Shown: positions 1 through 7,483 of the stretch, piece after piece
How positions within the stretch are numbered: the stretch's first letter is position 1
Layout of the letters: the number at the start of each line of letters is the position of its first letter
Assembly (NCBI GenBank): GCA_963816955.1
Contig: CAWFME010000009.1
Span: forward strand, 124,001-188,000
Length of the DNA: 64,000 bases
Source: DATFQI01 sp963816955
GTDB taxonomy: Bacteria; Actinomycetota; Thermoleophilia; Solirubrobacterales; Solirubrobacteraceae
Direction: 5' to 3'
Notes under the pieces: generated by a model
The model's database searches: none
What the model was told of the DNA's origin: nothing
Seen by the model: only the letters and a program-made list of their open reading frames with translations
Made by a program: the position numbers and the translations under genes

Positions 1-338
1 AGGCCCAGGTTGAGGACGGTGTCGAGCATCCCCGGCATCGACTCGCGCGCGCCGGAGCGCACGGAGACCAGCAGCGGGTCCTCGTCGTCGCCGAGCTGCT
101 TGCCGGCGCTCTCCTGCAGGCGCTCGAGCGCCTCCTCCACCTGCTCGGCCATCCCGTCGGGCTCCGTCTGGCCGTCGCGCATGTAGGCGACGCACGCCTC
201 CGTGGTGATCGTGAAGCCCGCGGGGACGCGGTCCTCGCCGAGGACCCGCGTCATCTCCGCCACGTTCGCGCCCTTGCCGCCGAGCAGCTCGCGCATGTCC
301 TTCGAGCCCTCGGAGAAGTCGTAGACCCACTGCGTCAT
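1..338 (-). CDS. ppdK: Pyruvate, phosphate dikinase, N-terminal fragment
   Basis: Only the first 112 or so residues lie in the window; the gene runs off the left edge. The start reads MTQWVYDFSEG, followed by the family's nucleotide-binding opening (RELLGGKGANVAEM at about residues 17-30) and PAGFTITTEAC. These match the ATP-grasp domain of pyruvate, phosphate dikinase, which interconverts pyruvate and phosphoenolpyruvate using ATP/AMP and pyrophosphate/phosphate in the cytoplasm. The ATG overlaps the recO stop as ATGA, so the two genes are probably cotranscribed from upstream of recO. PEP synthase shares the ATP-grasp fold, but the KDMRELLGGKGAN wording is typical of PPDK. Confidence 0.9.
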   Translation of the reverse strand, partial: MTQWVYDFSEGSKDMRELLGGKGANVAEMTRVLGEDRVPAGFTITTEACVAYMRDGQTEPDGMAEQVEEALERLQESAGKQLGDDEDPLLVSVRSGARESMPGMLDTVLNLG

Positions 339-1060
339 GCGCGCGACCCTACCGAGCGGAGGCGCACGTGCGCGTGATGCTCCAAGGTCTCGGAGATCGC
401 CCGATCGGCCTGCTGCAGAGCCGCTGCGGGGGCCTCCGGCGCCTCGGCCAGCGGGCGGCCGAGCGCCGCCACGAGGAAGTCGTGGCCCTCTTGGGAGAGC
501 GCGAAGGAGCCGGCCTCGCACGACGCGCACACGACGCCGCCCGCGGCGCCCGAGAAGCCGACGAGGTGCTCCGGCTCCCCGCAGGAGGCGCAGCTGGCCA
601 GGTGCGGCGCGAAGCCGGCCGCCAGCAGCAGCTTCAGGCGGAAGGCGAGCGCGTTGGCGCGCGTGGCGCTCGCGGGCGCGCTGTCCAGCAGCGCGAGCTG
701 GTTGGCGAGCAGGTGGTAGACGCCGGCGTGCGGCTCGCCGTCGCCGAACAGCCGGCCGACCGCGTCGCAGGCCCGCGAGGCGCCGTCGATCGACGCCCCG
801 TGCTCGCGCAGCCGCGGGTGGCCGGCGATCGTCTCCGCGCTCGTGACCGTCAGCAGGTCGCTCTTGCCCTCATAGAGCACGAGGTTGAGGCGGAAGAACG
901 GCTCCAGGCGTCCGCCGAAGCGCGACTTGGCGCGCCGGACCCCCTTGGCGATGGCGCTCACGCGCCCGCGTTCCGGGGTATAGAGGTGCAGGACCCGGTC
1001 GGCCTCCCCGTAGCGGATGCCGCGCAGCACGATCGCCTCCGTCTTCAGGGAGCCGGGCAT
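335..1060 (-). CDS. recO: DNA repair protein RecO
   Basis: This 241-residue protein begins MPGSLKTEAIVLRGIRYGEA, the usual RecO OB-fold opening, and continues with the family feature GEADRVLHLYTPERGRVSAIAKG. Near residues 157-183 are two CxxC pairs (CASCGE and CASC) that form the RecO zinc site in many bacteria. RecO loads RecA onto SSB-coated single-stranded DNA together with RecR and anneals strands during gap repair. Length is normal for the family. Its ATG lies 24 bp from the divergent glutaredoxin gene and its stop overlaps the ppdK start. Confidence 0.93.
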   Translation of the reverse strand: MPGSLKTEAIVLRGIRYGEADRVLHLYTPERGRVSAIAKGVRRAKSRFGGRLEPFFRLNLVLYEGKSDLLTVTSAETIAGHPRLREHGASIDGASRACDAVGRLFGDGEPHAGVYHLLANQLALLDSAPASATRANALAFRLKLLLAAGFAPHLASCASCGEPEHLVGFSGAAGGVVCASCEAGSFALSQEGHDFLVAALGRPLAEAPEAPAAALQQADRAISETLEHHAHVRLRSVGSRA

Positions 1061-1065
1061 CTGGG

Positions 1066-1084
1066 TACTACACTTAGTGAAGTA
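1066..1084. promoter_or_regulatory. 19-nt dyad in the divergent recO-glutaredoxin promoter gap
   Basis: The 24-bp gap between two divergent start codons is almost filled by an odd-length palindrome, TACTACACTTAGTGAAGTA, centred on position 1075. Eight of nine position pairs are complementary. It contains TACACT (1069-1074), a plausible -10 hexamer for leaderless transcription of the glutaredoxin gene. An operator or a shared bidirectional promoter core are both possible; the sequence alone does not decide. Confidence 0.45.
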
Positions 1085-1345
1085 ATGAGTCGGATCACGG
1101 TCTACACCACTGAGCCCTGCGGCTATTGCCGCGTCGCCAAAGCCCTGCTCGCCAAGCGCAACGTCCCCTACGAGGAGATCAACCTCGCCAAGGACCCCGA
1201 AGGCCGCGCGGAGCTCGTGCGCATGACCGGGATGATGACGTTCCCCCAGGTCGTCATCGACGGCGAGCCGATCGGCGGCTACCAGGAGCTCGTCGCGGCC
1301 GACCGCGACGGCCGCCTGCGGGACTTCAGCGAAGCCGCCGCCTGA
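1085..1345 (+). CDS. Glutaredoxin (GrxC type)
   Basis: An 86-residue thioredoxin-fold protein. The redox motif is CGYC at residues 12-15, rather than the commoner CPYC. The cis-proline segment TFPQVVI is near residue 52 and the glutathione-binding GGYQEL near residue 64. It should reduce protein or low-molecular-weight disulfides in the cytosol. The ATG at 1085 was chosen because the longer open frame upstream is the antisense shadow of recO and because a TACACT hexamer lies 10 nt before this ATG. It converges on mutM 24 bp downstream. Confidence 0.9.
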   Translation: MSRITVYTTEPCGYCRVAKALLAKRNVPYEEINLAKDPEGRAELVRMTGMMTFPQVVIDGEPIGGYQELVAADRDGRLRDFSEAAA

Positions 1346-1369
1346 CCAGGGCCGAGACGTCGTAGAGGC

Positions 1370-2197
1370 TCACCGCCGCCTCGGCCGCGGCTGGCAGCGC
1401 TCGCAGACGTAGGTCCCGCGGCCCGCGGCGCGCAGCTTGCGCACGGGCCGGCCGCAGTTCAGGCACCCCTCGCCCTCGCGCAGGTGGATGAGGAACTCGT
1501 TCTGGAAGGTGCCGCTGACGCCGTAGGGGTCGCGGAAGTCGTCGATCGTGGCGCCCTTGGCCGCGATGCCGGCCTCCAGCGAGGCGACCACCGCGTCGCG
1601 CAGCGCGGCGCACTGCGCGCGCGTGAGCCGGTTCGCCGGGCGCAGCGGGTGGATGCGCGCCCGGAACAGCGCCTCGTCGGCGTAGATGTTGCCGACGCCG
1701 GCGACCCGCTTCTGGTCGAGCAGGAACGCCTTGATCGGCGCTCGCGACGCGCGCGCGAGGGCGTGCAGGTGCTCGGCGGTGAAGTCCTCCTCGAGCGGCT
1801 CCACGCCCAGCCGCGCGGCCAGGAAGGCCTCCAGCGCGTCCTCCCCCAGCGCCAGCTCGCCCGTGCCGAAGCGGCGCGGATCGGTGAACGCGAGCCGGTG
1901 GTCGCCGAGCTCGAACCAGACGCGGTTGTGCGCCGGCTCGGCGGGATCGAGCAGCAGCGTGCCGGTCATGCGCAGGTGCACGAGCAGGTACGCCTCGCCC
2001 TCCAGCGCCCAGATCAGGTACTTGCCGCGGCGGCCCAGCCGCTCGACCGTGCGGCCCTCGAGCGCGTCGGCGAGCTCGCGCGGCGCCAGCGGCCGGCTCC
2101 AGCGCGGGTCGAGGATCTCCAGCCGCTCGAGCGTGCGCCCCTCGACATGGGGCGCCAGGTTGCGGCGGATCGTCTCGACCTCGGGCAGCTCGGGCAT
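1370..2197 (-). CDS. mutM: Formamidopyrimidine-DNA glycosylase (Fpg/MutM)
   Basis: The 275-residue protein starts MPELPEVE, placing the catalytic N-terminal proline and Glu of the Fpg/Nei family at the mature terminus. A helix-two-turn-helix region (LLDQKRVAGVGNIYADEALF, about residues 160-180) and a C-terminal zinc finger with two CxxC pairs (CLNC, CERC) complete the fold. It excises 8-oxoguanine and formamidopyrimidines and cleaves at the abasic site. A TAGCCT hexamer 9 nt upstream, overlapping the stop of the upstream gene, suggests its own leaderless promoter. Confidence 0.95.
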   Translation of the reverse strand: MPELPEVETIRRNLAPHVEGRTLERLEILDPRWSRPLAPRELADALEGRTVERLGRRGKYLIWALEGEAYLLVHLRMTGTLLLDPAEPAHNRVWFELGDHRLAFTDPRRFGTGELALGEDALEAFLAARLGVEPLEEDFTAEHLHALARASRAPIKAFLLDQKRVAGVGNIYADEALFRARIHPLRPANRLTRAQCAALRDAVVASLEAGIAAKGATIDDFRDPYGVSGTFQNEFLIHLREGEGCLNCGRPVRKLRAAGRGTYVCERCQPRPRRR

Positions 2198-2206
2198 CTG
2201 CGTCCC

Positions 2207-2212
2207 AGGCTA
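2207..2212 (-). promoter_or_regulatory. TAGCCT -10-like hexamer for mutM
   Basis: TAGCCT on the minus strand lies 9 nt before the mutM ATG, with no Shine-Dalgarno between them. It is embedded in the TAG stop of the lipoprotein gene upstream. The same TAnnnT-to-start spacing recurs in front of many genes here. Confidence 0.5.
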
Positions 2213-3469
2213 GGGGGCGAACGGGTCGACGACCGCGCGCGTGACGATCCAGCGGCGCAGGTCGCGCTCGAGGGCCATCAGTCCGATCCCGAGGCTCTGG
2301 CGCACCGCCGCGGCCGTCAGCTCGGCGCCCTCCGGTTCGGCGAGGGCGTCGTCGTTGAAGGCGTCGTAGAGGCGCAGGAAGCGCTTGCGGCCGAAGCGCT
2401 CGACGATGTAGAAGGACGCCGCGGAGCTGTATGCGTAGGCCGCCGACTGCCCCTCGCCGCCGAGGCGGCCGATCGCGCCGGGCGCCGACAGGCCCGTCAG
2501 GGTCAGCGCGCGGCGCGAGACCGCGCCGGCGTCGCCCGCCACGTAGCGGGCCGCGTCGCCGACCCGGCGGTCGCCTGAGACGTAGAGCGCGATCCCCTCG
2601 ACGAGCCAGCCCGGCGTGCGCCCCGAGGTGTGGCCCGCGAGCGCCGCGTGGGTCAGCTCGTGGGTCACGACCCGCGCGCGGCCGTCGGGGTCGAGCGATG
2701 CGAACGGCGGCCAGACGACGAGCAGCCGCTGCGAGGAGACCTGCACCACGCGGTCCGCGGGCCCCTGCTCGCGCACCGCGGAGTCCGAGATCGCCGCCAG
2801 CGTCGCGACGCCGCGGATCCCGGTCGTCATCTGCCGCGCCCCGGCGGCGTCCGCCGCGACCACGACGAGGTAGCGGCGGCGCAGGACGCCCTTGACGAGC
2901 ACGTCGCGCATGCGCTCGTAGCCGGCCTCGAGCGCCTCGTCGAGGCCGTCGGTGGAGAGCGCGGCCGGCGCCAGGATCGTGAAATGCGGGCTGCGGCGCG
3001 CCCCGTAGCGGGTGACCTCCCACGGGTGGTGGGAGCGGCGGCTGGTGCTCGAGGCGACCCGCCAGCCCTGTTCGCCACGCTCGGCGCGCAGCGTGCGGTC
3101 GGCCTCGAATTGCCCGCGGACCCCTGCGATCGCGTAGACCGAGCGGACCTCGAGCACGGCGCGGTCGCCCTCGACATCGATCGAGCGCGGGATGAACGCC
3201 ACGCGCCGCAGCGGCAGCTCGCCCGCGTTGCGCGCCTCGGCGCGGTCGCGGCGGCGCTGGGCGCCGAGGGCGGTGGCTGCCAGGCGCCGGGCGTCGCCGG
3301 CCTGCAGCGCCTTCGCGCGGCGCTCGAGCAGCGCGCTGAGCTGCGCCTCGGCGCTCGACGGCTTCGGCGAGTCGGTGCCCCGCGCGCCCGTCCCGTCCGG
3401 CCCGCCGCCGCCGGAGCCGCTGCAGCCCGCGAGCACGAGCAGCGCGGCCAGGGCGGCACGGCGCCTCAC
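2210..3469 (-). CDS. Secreted lipoprotein with a gluzincin (peptidase MA-like) metallopeptidase domain
   Basis: The 419-residue protein starts at a GTG that overlaps the deoB stop (GTGA). Residues 1-20 form a lipoprotein signal with lipobox LAGC, so Cys about 15 would be lipidated at the outer face of the membrane. A Gly/Ser/Thr-rich linker follows, then a zinc-peptidase domain with VVTHELTHAALAG (HExxH) near residue 265 and a possible downstream Glu ligand in GWLVEGIALYVSG, as in peptidase MA-like gluzincins. The substrate is unknown. It sits directly behind deoB, but nothing suggests a shared function. Confidence 0.75.
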   Translation of the reverse strand: MRRRAALAALLVLAGCSGSGGGGPDGTGARGTDSPKPSSAEAQLSALLERRAKALQAGDARRLAATALGAQRRRDRAEARNAGELPLRRVAFIPRSIDVEGDRAVLEVRSVYAIAGVRGQFEADRTLRAERGEQGWRVASSTSRRSHHPWEVTRYGARRSPHFTILAPAALSTDGLDEALEAGYERMRDVLVKGVLRRRYLVVVAADAAGARQMTTGIRGVATLAAISDSAVREQGPADRVVQVSSQRLLVVWPPFASLDPDGRARVVTHELTHAALAGHTSGRTPGWLVEGIALYVSGDRRVGDAARYVAGDAGAVSRRALTLTGLSAPGAIGRLGGEGQSAAYAYSSAASFYIVERFGRKRFLRLYDAFNDDALAEPEGAELTAAAVRQSLGIGLMALERDLRRWIVTRAVVDPFAP

Positions 3470-4623
3470 GGCACGAACGAGGTGCCCGGGAGCTCCGCGT
3501 CGCGCCCGGCGAGCCAGCGCAGCACGGACGCGCCGACGTCCGCGAACGGCCCGTCGTGGCGGCGGCCGTGGTGGCCCTCGAAGGCCGCCAGCAGCGGGAC
3601 GTGCTCGCGCGAGTGGTCGGTGCCCGGCGTCGTCGGGTCGCAGCCGTGGTCGGCGGTGAGGACGAGCAGGTCGCGCGCCGGGTCCAGCCGCTCCTGCCAC
3701 GTCGCGACGGCCGCGTCGATCACGCGCAGGGCCTCGTGGAAGCCCTCTACGTCTCCACGGTGCCCGTACACCTGGTCGGTCTCGACCAGGTTGGTGAACA
3801 CGAAGCCGCCGTCGAGCTCGTCCATCAGGCTCGTCGTGGCGTCGATCGCCGCGGGGTTGGTGGCGCCCTTGTGCTCGTGGTCGACGCCGACGCCCGCGAA
3901 CACCTGGCCGATCTTGCCGACCGTGTGGGTGGCGATGCCATCGGCCTGCAGCTCCTCCAGATACGAGCGGCCGGGAGGCGGCAGCGCGATGTCCTTGCGG
4001 CCCTGGGTGCGCTCGAAGGCGCCCGGCTCGCCGCGGAACGGGCGGGCGATGATGCGGCCCACCGCGTGCTCGCCCTGCATGATCTCCCTTGCCACCGCGC
4101 AGGCGGCGTAGAGCTCGGCGGGCGGGACCTCGTCGACATGCGCGGCGATCTGCAGGACCGAGTCGGCGGAGGTGTAGACGATCAGGTGGCCCGTCTTGAG
4201 GTGCTGCTCGCCGAAGTCGTCGATCACGGCGGTGCCGCTGTAGGGCTTGTTGCAGAGCACGCCGCGGCCCGTGCCGTTGATCAGCTGGTCGACGATCTCC
4301 TCCGGGAACCCGTCCGGGTAGGTGCGCAGCGGCACCGGCGTGATCGCGCCCATCAGCTCCCAGTGGCCCGTGATCGTGTCCTTGCCCGGCCCCTGCGGGT
4401 GCAGCCGGCCGTGCAGGACGGGGTCCGGCGAGGGCGGCACGCCGACGAGCGGCAGCGCGGAGCCGAGCCCGAGCGCCCCCATCACCGGGATGTCGAGCCC
4501 GCCCGACGCCTCGGCCACGTGCCCGAGCGTGTTCGCGCCCGCGTCGCCGTACTCGGCGGAGTCGGGCAGCTCCCCGGCGCCACAGGCGTCGAGGACGATC
4601 ACGAAGGCGCGGCGGTCGCTCAC
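3466..4623 (-). CDS. deoB: Phosphopentomutase
   Basis: An alkaline-phosphatase-superfamily mutase that interconverts (deoxy)ribose 1- and 5-phosphates in nucleoside salvage. Metal- and phosphate-site motifs are visible: VIVLDACGAGELPDS at the N-terminus, GANTLGH, KDTITGHWELMG, HTVGKI, TADHGCDP and TDHSREHVPLL at the C-terminus. Phosphopentomutase places Asp/His ligands of the two-Mn cluster in these blocks. Length (385 aa) is normal. The frame extends upstream to an ATG at 4656, but the GTG at 4623 is preferred: a TAGAAT hexamer ends exactly 7 nt before it, and the upstream extension runs into the structured element at 4642-4791. Confidence 0.93.
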   Translation of the reverse strand: MSDRRAFVIVLDACGAGELPDSAEYGDAGANTLGHVAEASGGLDIPVMGALGLGSALPLVGVPPSPDPVLHGRLHPQGPGKDTITGHWELMGAITPVPLRTYPDGFPEEIVDQLINGTGRGVLCNKPYSGTAVIDDFGEQHLKTGHLIVYTSADSVLQIAAHVDEVPPAELYAACAVAREIMQGEHAVGRIIARPFRGEPGAFERTQGRKDIALPPPGRSYLEELQADGIATHTVGKIGQVFAGVGVDHEHKGATNPAAIDATTSLMDELDGGFVFTNLVETDQVYGHRGDVEGFHEALRVIDAAVATWQERLDPARDLLVLTADHGCDPTTPGTDHSREHVPLLAAFEGHHGRRHDGPFADVGASVLRWLAGRDAELPGTSFVP

Positions 4624-4630
4624 CGCCGCG

Positions 4631-4636
4631 ATTCTA
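4631..4636 (-). promoter_or_regulatory. TAGAAT -10-like hexamer for deoB
   Basis: The hexamer lies 7 nt before the GTG of deoB with no ribosome-binding site between, fitting leaderless initiation. It separates deoB from the structured element just upstream and decides the choice of start. Confidence 0.55.
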
Positions 4637-4641
4637 GGGGT

Positions 4642-4791
4642 GGAGACACCGATCATCGTGGATGTCTCGGCGCCGTGGGCCGAGACAGGGTCGATCGACC
4701 GCGCTTCCTCGTGGTGGCGTCACTTGGAACGCGGTCGATCGGCCCTGGCGAACGGCCACGGTGGCGAGACGCCGCGAGAATCGGTGTCTCC
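4642..4791 (+). ncRNA. Candidate structured RNA element, copy 1 (150 nt)
   Basis: Intergenic element between xerD and deoB. A perfect 12-bp closing stem pairs 4642-4653 with 4780-4791. Inside are a hairpin of 8 bp (4664-4671 with 4679-4686, loop GCCGTGG), a 17-bp hairpin (4687-4703 with 4730-4746) with a 26-nt loop containing GTGGTGGCGTCAC, and a conserved 33-nt 3' segment at 4747-4779 (begins GGCGAACGGCCACGG). The single wobble in the long stem is U-G only if the + strand is transcribed, which is antisense to both neighbours. Copy 2 (15743-15892) has the same length and layout with compensating stem changes. I do not recognise it as a named RNA. Confidence 0.6.
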
Positions 4792-4796
4792 GCCCC

Positions 4797-5696
4797 TTAG
4801 GGGTGCAGCCGGTCCGCGGAGACGTGCGTGTAGAGCTGCGTCGTCGCGATGTCGGCGTGGCCGAGCATCTCCTGCAGGCTGCGCAGGTCGCAGCCGCCGG
4901 CCAGCAGGTGGGTCGCGAACGTGTGGCGCAGCGTGTGCGGGCTCATCTTCGAGGCCAGGCCGGCGGTGCGCGCGTGGCGCTGGACGATCTTGTAGAGCCC
5001 CTGGCGGGTCAGCCCGGCGCCGCGGTGATTGAGGAACAGCCGCGGCTCCAGCCGGTCGCCGGCGAGCCTGGGGCGCCCGCTCTGGAGGTAGAGCGCCAGC
5101 GCGCGGCCGGCGGTGGAGCCGATCGGGACGAGCCGCTCCTTGGAGCCCTTGCCGCGGGCGCGCAGGAGGCCGGCCTCCAGGTCGACGTCGGAGACGTCGA
5201 GCCCGGTCGCCTCGGAGGCGCGCAGGCCGCACGCGTACATGGTCTCCAGCAACGCGCGGTCGCGCAGCGACGCGGGGTCGGGCCCGGACGGCTGCTCGAG
5301 CAGGCGCGCGACCTCCTCGCGGCTGAGCACCTGCGGCAGCTTGCGGTCCTGGCGGGGTGCGCGCAGTTGTACGGTCGGGTCCTCGGCCAGCAGCTCCGTC
5401 CGCCGCAGGTGGCGGTAGAAGGAGCGCAGGCAGGCGACCTTGCGCTGCAGCGTGGCGGGCGCGACCGGGGGCCGCTCGCCGTCGCCCGTGGCGAGCGCGG
5501 AGACGAACGCCTCGATGTCGGCCGGTGCGACGCCGAGGGCGCTGCGGCCGGTCCGGTCGAGGTGGCTTCCGAACTGCTGGAGGTCGGAGCGGTACGCGTC
5601 GAGCGTGTTGCGCGAGAGACCGCGCTCGAACTCGAGGTAGGCGAGGAAGTCGAGCACGATCTGCTCGAACGGCTGAGGAGGAGCGACGACGGCCAC
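4797..5696 (-). CDS. xerD: Tyrosine recombinase XerD
   Basis: A 299-residue tyrosine recombinase with the N-terminal SAM-like core-binding domain (LAYLEFERGLSRNTLDAYRS) and the catalytic domain. Visible catalytic residues are Arg in YACGLRASE, Lys in GKGSKERLVP, His-x-x-Arg in HTLRHTFATH, His in LGHADIATTQ and the nucleophile Tyr in TQLYTHV. It most likely resolves chromosome dimers at dif with a partner recombinase. No integrase context (att sites, phage genes) is present and length matches XerC/D, so XerD is preferred over a phage integrase. The start is a GTG at 5696; the protein ends just before structured element copy 1. Confidence 0.88.
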   Translation of the reverse strand: MAVVAPPQPFEQIVLDFLAYLEFERGLSRNTLDAYRSDLQQFGSHLDRTGRSALGVAPADIEAFVSALATGDGERPPVAPATLQRKVACLRSFYRHLRRTELLAEDPTVQLRAPRQDRKLPQVLSREEVARLLEQPSGPDPASLRDRALLETMYACGLRASEATGLDVSDVDLEAGLLRARGKGSKERLVPIGSTAGRALALYLQSGRPRLAGDRLEPRLFLNHRGAGLTRQGLYKIVQRHARTAGLASKMSPHTLRHTFATHLLAGGCDLRSLQEMLGHADIATTQLYTHVSADRLHP

Positions 5697-5765
5697 GGCG
5701 GCTTCATTCGCCGCGCAGGGTCACTCGCCCTGCCGGTGCAACGCGACCTTCAGGCCGCGGCGGTC

Positions 5766-6329
5766 TCAGTCCGCGCTCGGCAGGCGGTCCCGCTCGGCGA
5801 GCAGCGCCTGCAGGCGGGCGAGCCCGATGATCGTCTTGGAGTCGGTCGAGCCGGCGATCAGCGCCTCGATGTCCTCGAGCGGGCGGACCTCGACGTCGAT
5901 CCGCTCGTTCTCGTGCACCTCCGGGCGCTCGTCGACGTCGGAGAGCCCCGTGGCGAGGAAGAGATGCACCTGCTCGTTGGTGAAGCCCGGCGAGGTGTAG
6001 AAGCTGCCCAGCGGCTCCCAGTCGGCGGCTTCCTTGCCGATCTCCTCCGCGAGCTCGCGGACCGCCGTCTCCATCGGCTCCTCCCCCTCCTCGTCGAGCT
6101 TGCCCGCCGGGATCTCCAGCAGGTCCGGCTCACCGACCGCCTCGCGCGGCTGGCGGACGAGCCACAACTGGTCGCCGTCGAGCGCGACGATCCCGACCGC
6201 GCCGGTGTGCACGACGATCTCGCGCTCGGCGTCCTCGCCGTCCTCGTGGCGGAAGACCTCTTTGCGGACGCCGAAGAACTTCCCCTCGTAGACCGTCTCG
6301 GACGCGACGCGCTCGAAGCGGGAGCTCAT
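5766..6329 (-). CDS. NUDIX hydrolase, ADP-ribose pyrophosphatase-like
   Basis: The 187-residue protein carries a NUDIX box around residues 87-110: GKLDEEGEEPMETAVREL followed by AEEIG, matching Gx5Ex7REUxEExGU. The LLEIPAGKLD run and the Arg/Gln-rich WLVRQPRE segment resemble the ADP-ribose pyrophosphatase group (NudF/YqkG type), which hydrolyses ADP-ribose to AMP and ribose 5-phosphate. Its ATG overlaps the stop of the upstream peptidase gene (ATGA), so the two are cotranscribed. Substrate is inferred from subgroup resemblance only. The 69 bp between it and xerD hold nothing I can name. Confidence 0.8.
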   Translation of the reverse strand: MSSRFERVASETVYEGKFFGVRKEVFRHEDGEDAEREIVVHTGAVGIVALDGDQLWLVRQPREAVGEPDLLEIPAGKLDEEGEEPMETAVRELAEEIGKEAADWEPLGSFYTSPGFTNEQVHLFLATGLSDVDERPEVHENERIDVEVRPLEDIEALIAGSTDSKTIIGLARLQALLAERDRLPSAD

Positions 6330-7483
6330 GTCAGCGCGGCGGCCTCGTCGAGCAGGGCGAGCACGACATCCAGCATGCCCTCCAGCGCCGCGACCGACAC
6401 GCGCTCCGTCGGCTCGTGGTTGCGCTCGGTGCCGTTGGCGAGGTTCACGCAGGAGAAGCCCGCGAGCTCGAGCGCGTTGGCGTCCGAGCCGCCGCCCGTG
6501 GCGATCCGGCGCGGCTCGTAGCCGCAGGCGCGCAGCGCGCCCTCGGCGGCGGCCACCGCGGGCGAGGACGGCTTCTGGCGGTAGCCGGCGAACAGCCGCC
6601 GGCTCGTGATGTCCACGTCGCACTCGGCGGCGGCGGCGCCGTCGCTGATCGCGTCGATCATGCGCGCGACGAGCGTCTCGACCTTCTCGGGGTCCACGGA
6701 GCGCGCCTCGGCGAGCAGCTGCGCGCGCTCGGCGACGACGTTGGTCGAGCCGGCGCCGCCGGAGACGGAGCCGACGTTGGCCGTCGTCTCGTCGTCGATG
6801 CGCCCCTGCGGCATCGCGGCGATCGCCAGGGCGGCGGCCAGGATCGCGCTGCGGCCGTCCTCGGGCCGGATGCCGGCGTGCGCGGCGCGGCCGTGGAACT
6901 CGGCCCCGACGCGGTAGTAGCTCGGCGAGGCGGTCACGACCTCGCCGATCGGGGTCGCGTGGTCGAGCACGTAGCCGAAGTCCGAGCGCAGGCGGCCCGC
7001 GTCGAAGTGGGCGGCGCCGAGCAGGCCGTTCTCCTCGGCGACGGTGAACAGCAGCTCGATCCCGACCGGGGAGCCCTCGATGGTCGCGCGGCGGGCCACC
7101 TCCAGGAACACGGCCACGGCGGCCTTGTTGTCGGCCCCGAGGATGCCGTCGTTGGCGTTCTCCCAGCCGCCGTCGACGACGACGGGTTCGATCGGCGCGG
7201 CCTGGGAGACCGTGTCGAGGTGCGCGCAGAGCAGGATCGAGCGCTCCGAGCGCGGTTGGTGGGGGGTGGGCGGGCGGGGAGGAATCCGGGCCAGCAGGTT
7301 GCCCGCGCCCGCCCGGGCGGGGCCGGCGGCGTCGTCCTCCTCGACCTCGAGGCCCATCGCGCGCAGCCGCGCGGTCACGTCGTCGGCGATCGCCCGCTCC
7401 TCGCCGAACGGGCTCGAGATCCGGCAGAGCTCGGCGAACGTCTCGTTGAGGCGCGCCCTCTCCGCCTCGCTGGCCGGCCTCAC
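6326..7483 (-). CDS. M20/M42-family metallopeptidase (PepT-like tripeptidase)
   Basis: A dinuclear zinc exopeptidase. Metal-site motifs are ordered as in the family: LLCAHLDTV (His-x-Asp), GADNKAAVAV (Asp), TVAEENGLLG (catalytic and metal Glu), YVLDHATP (Asp) and a C-terminal His in NGTERNHEP. A dimerisation insert between the halves includes the conserved RAAHAG. It resembles peptidase T-like enzymes that trim tripeptides in the cytosol. Start is a GTG at 7483 that overlaps the pyrG stop (GTGA), and its stop overlaps the NUDIX start. Confidence 0.82.
   Translation of the reverse strand: MRPASEAERARLNETFAELCRISSPFGEERAIADDVTARLRAMGLEVEEDDAAGPARAGAGNLLARIPPRPPTPHQPRSERSILLCAHLDTVSQAAPIEPVVVDGGWENANDGILGADNKAAVAVFLEVARRATIEGSPVGIELLFTVAEENGLLGAAHFDAGRLRSDFGYVLDHATPIGEVVTASPSYYRVGAEFHGRAAHAGIRPEDGRSAILAAALAIAAMPQGRIDDETTANVGSVSGGAGSTNVVAERAQLLAEARSVDPEKVETLVARMIDAISDGAAAAECDVDITSRRLFAGYRQKPSSPAVAAAEGALRACGYEPRRIATGGGSDANALELAGFSCVNLANGTERNHEPTERVSVAALEGMLDVVLALLDEAAALT

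Noticed and set aside
368..1084. Long open fr frame on the + strand upstream of the glutaredoxin ATG
   Set aside because: It is the antisense of recO with Arg/Gly/Ala-rich translation; the glutaredoxin fold begins at ATG 1085.
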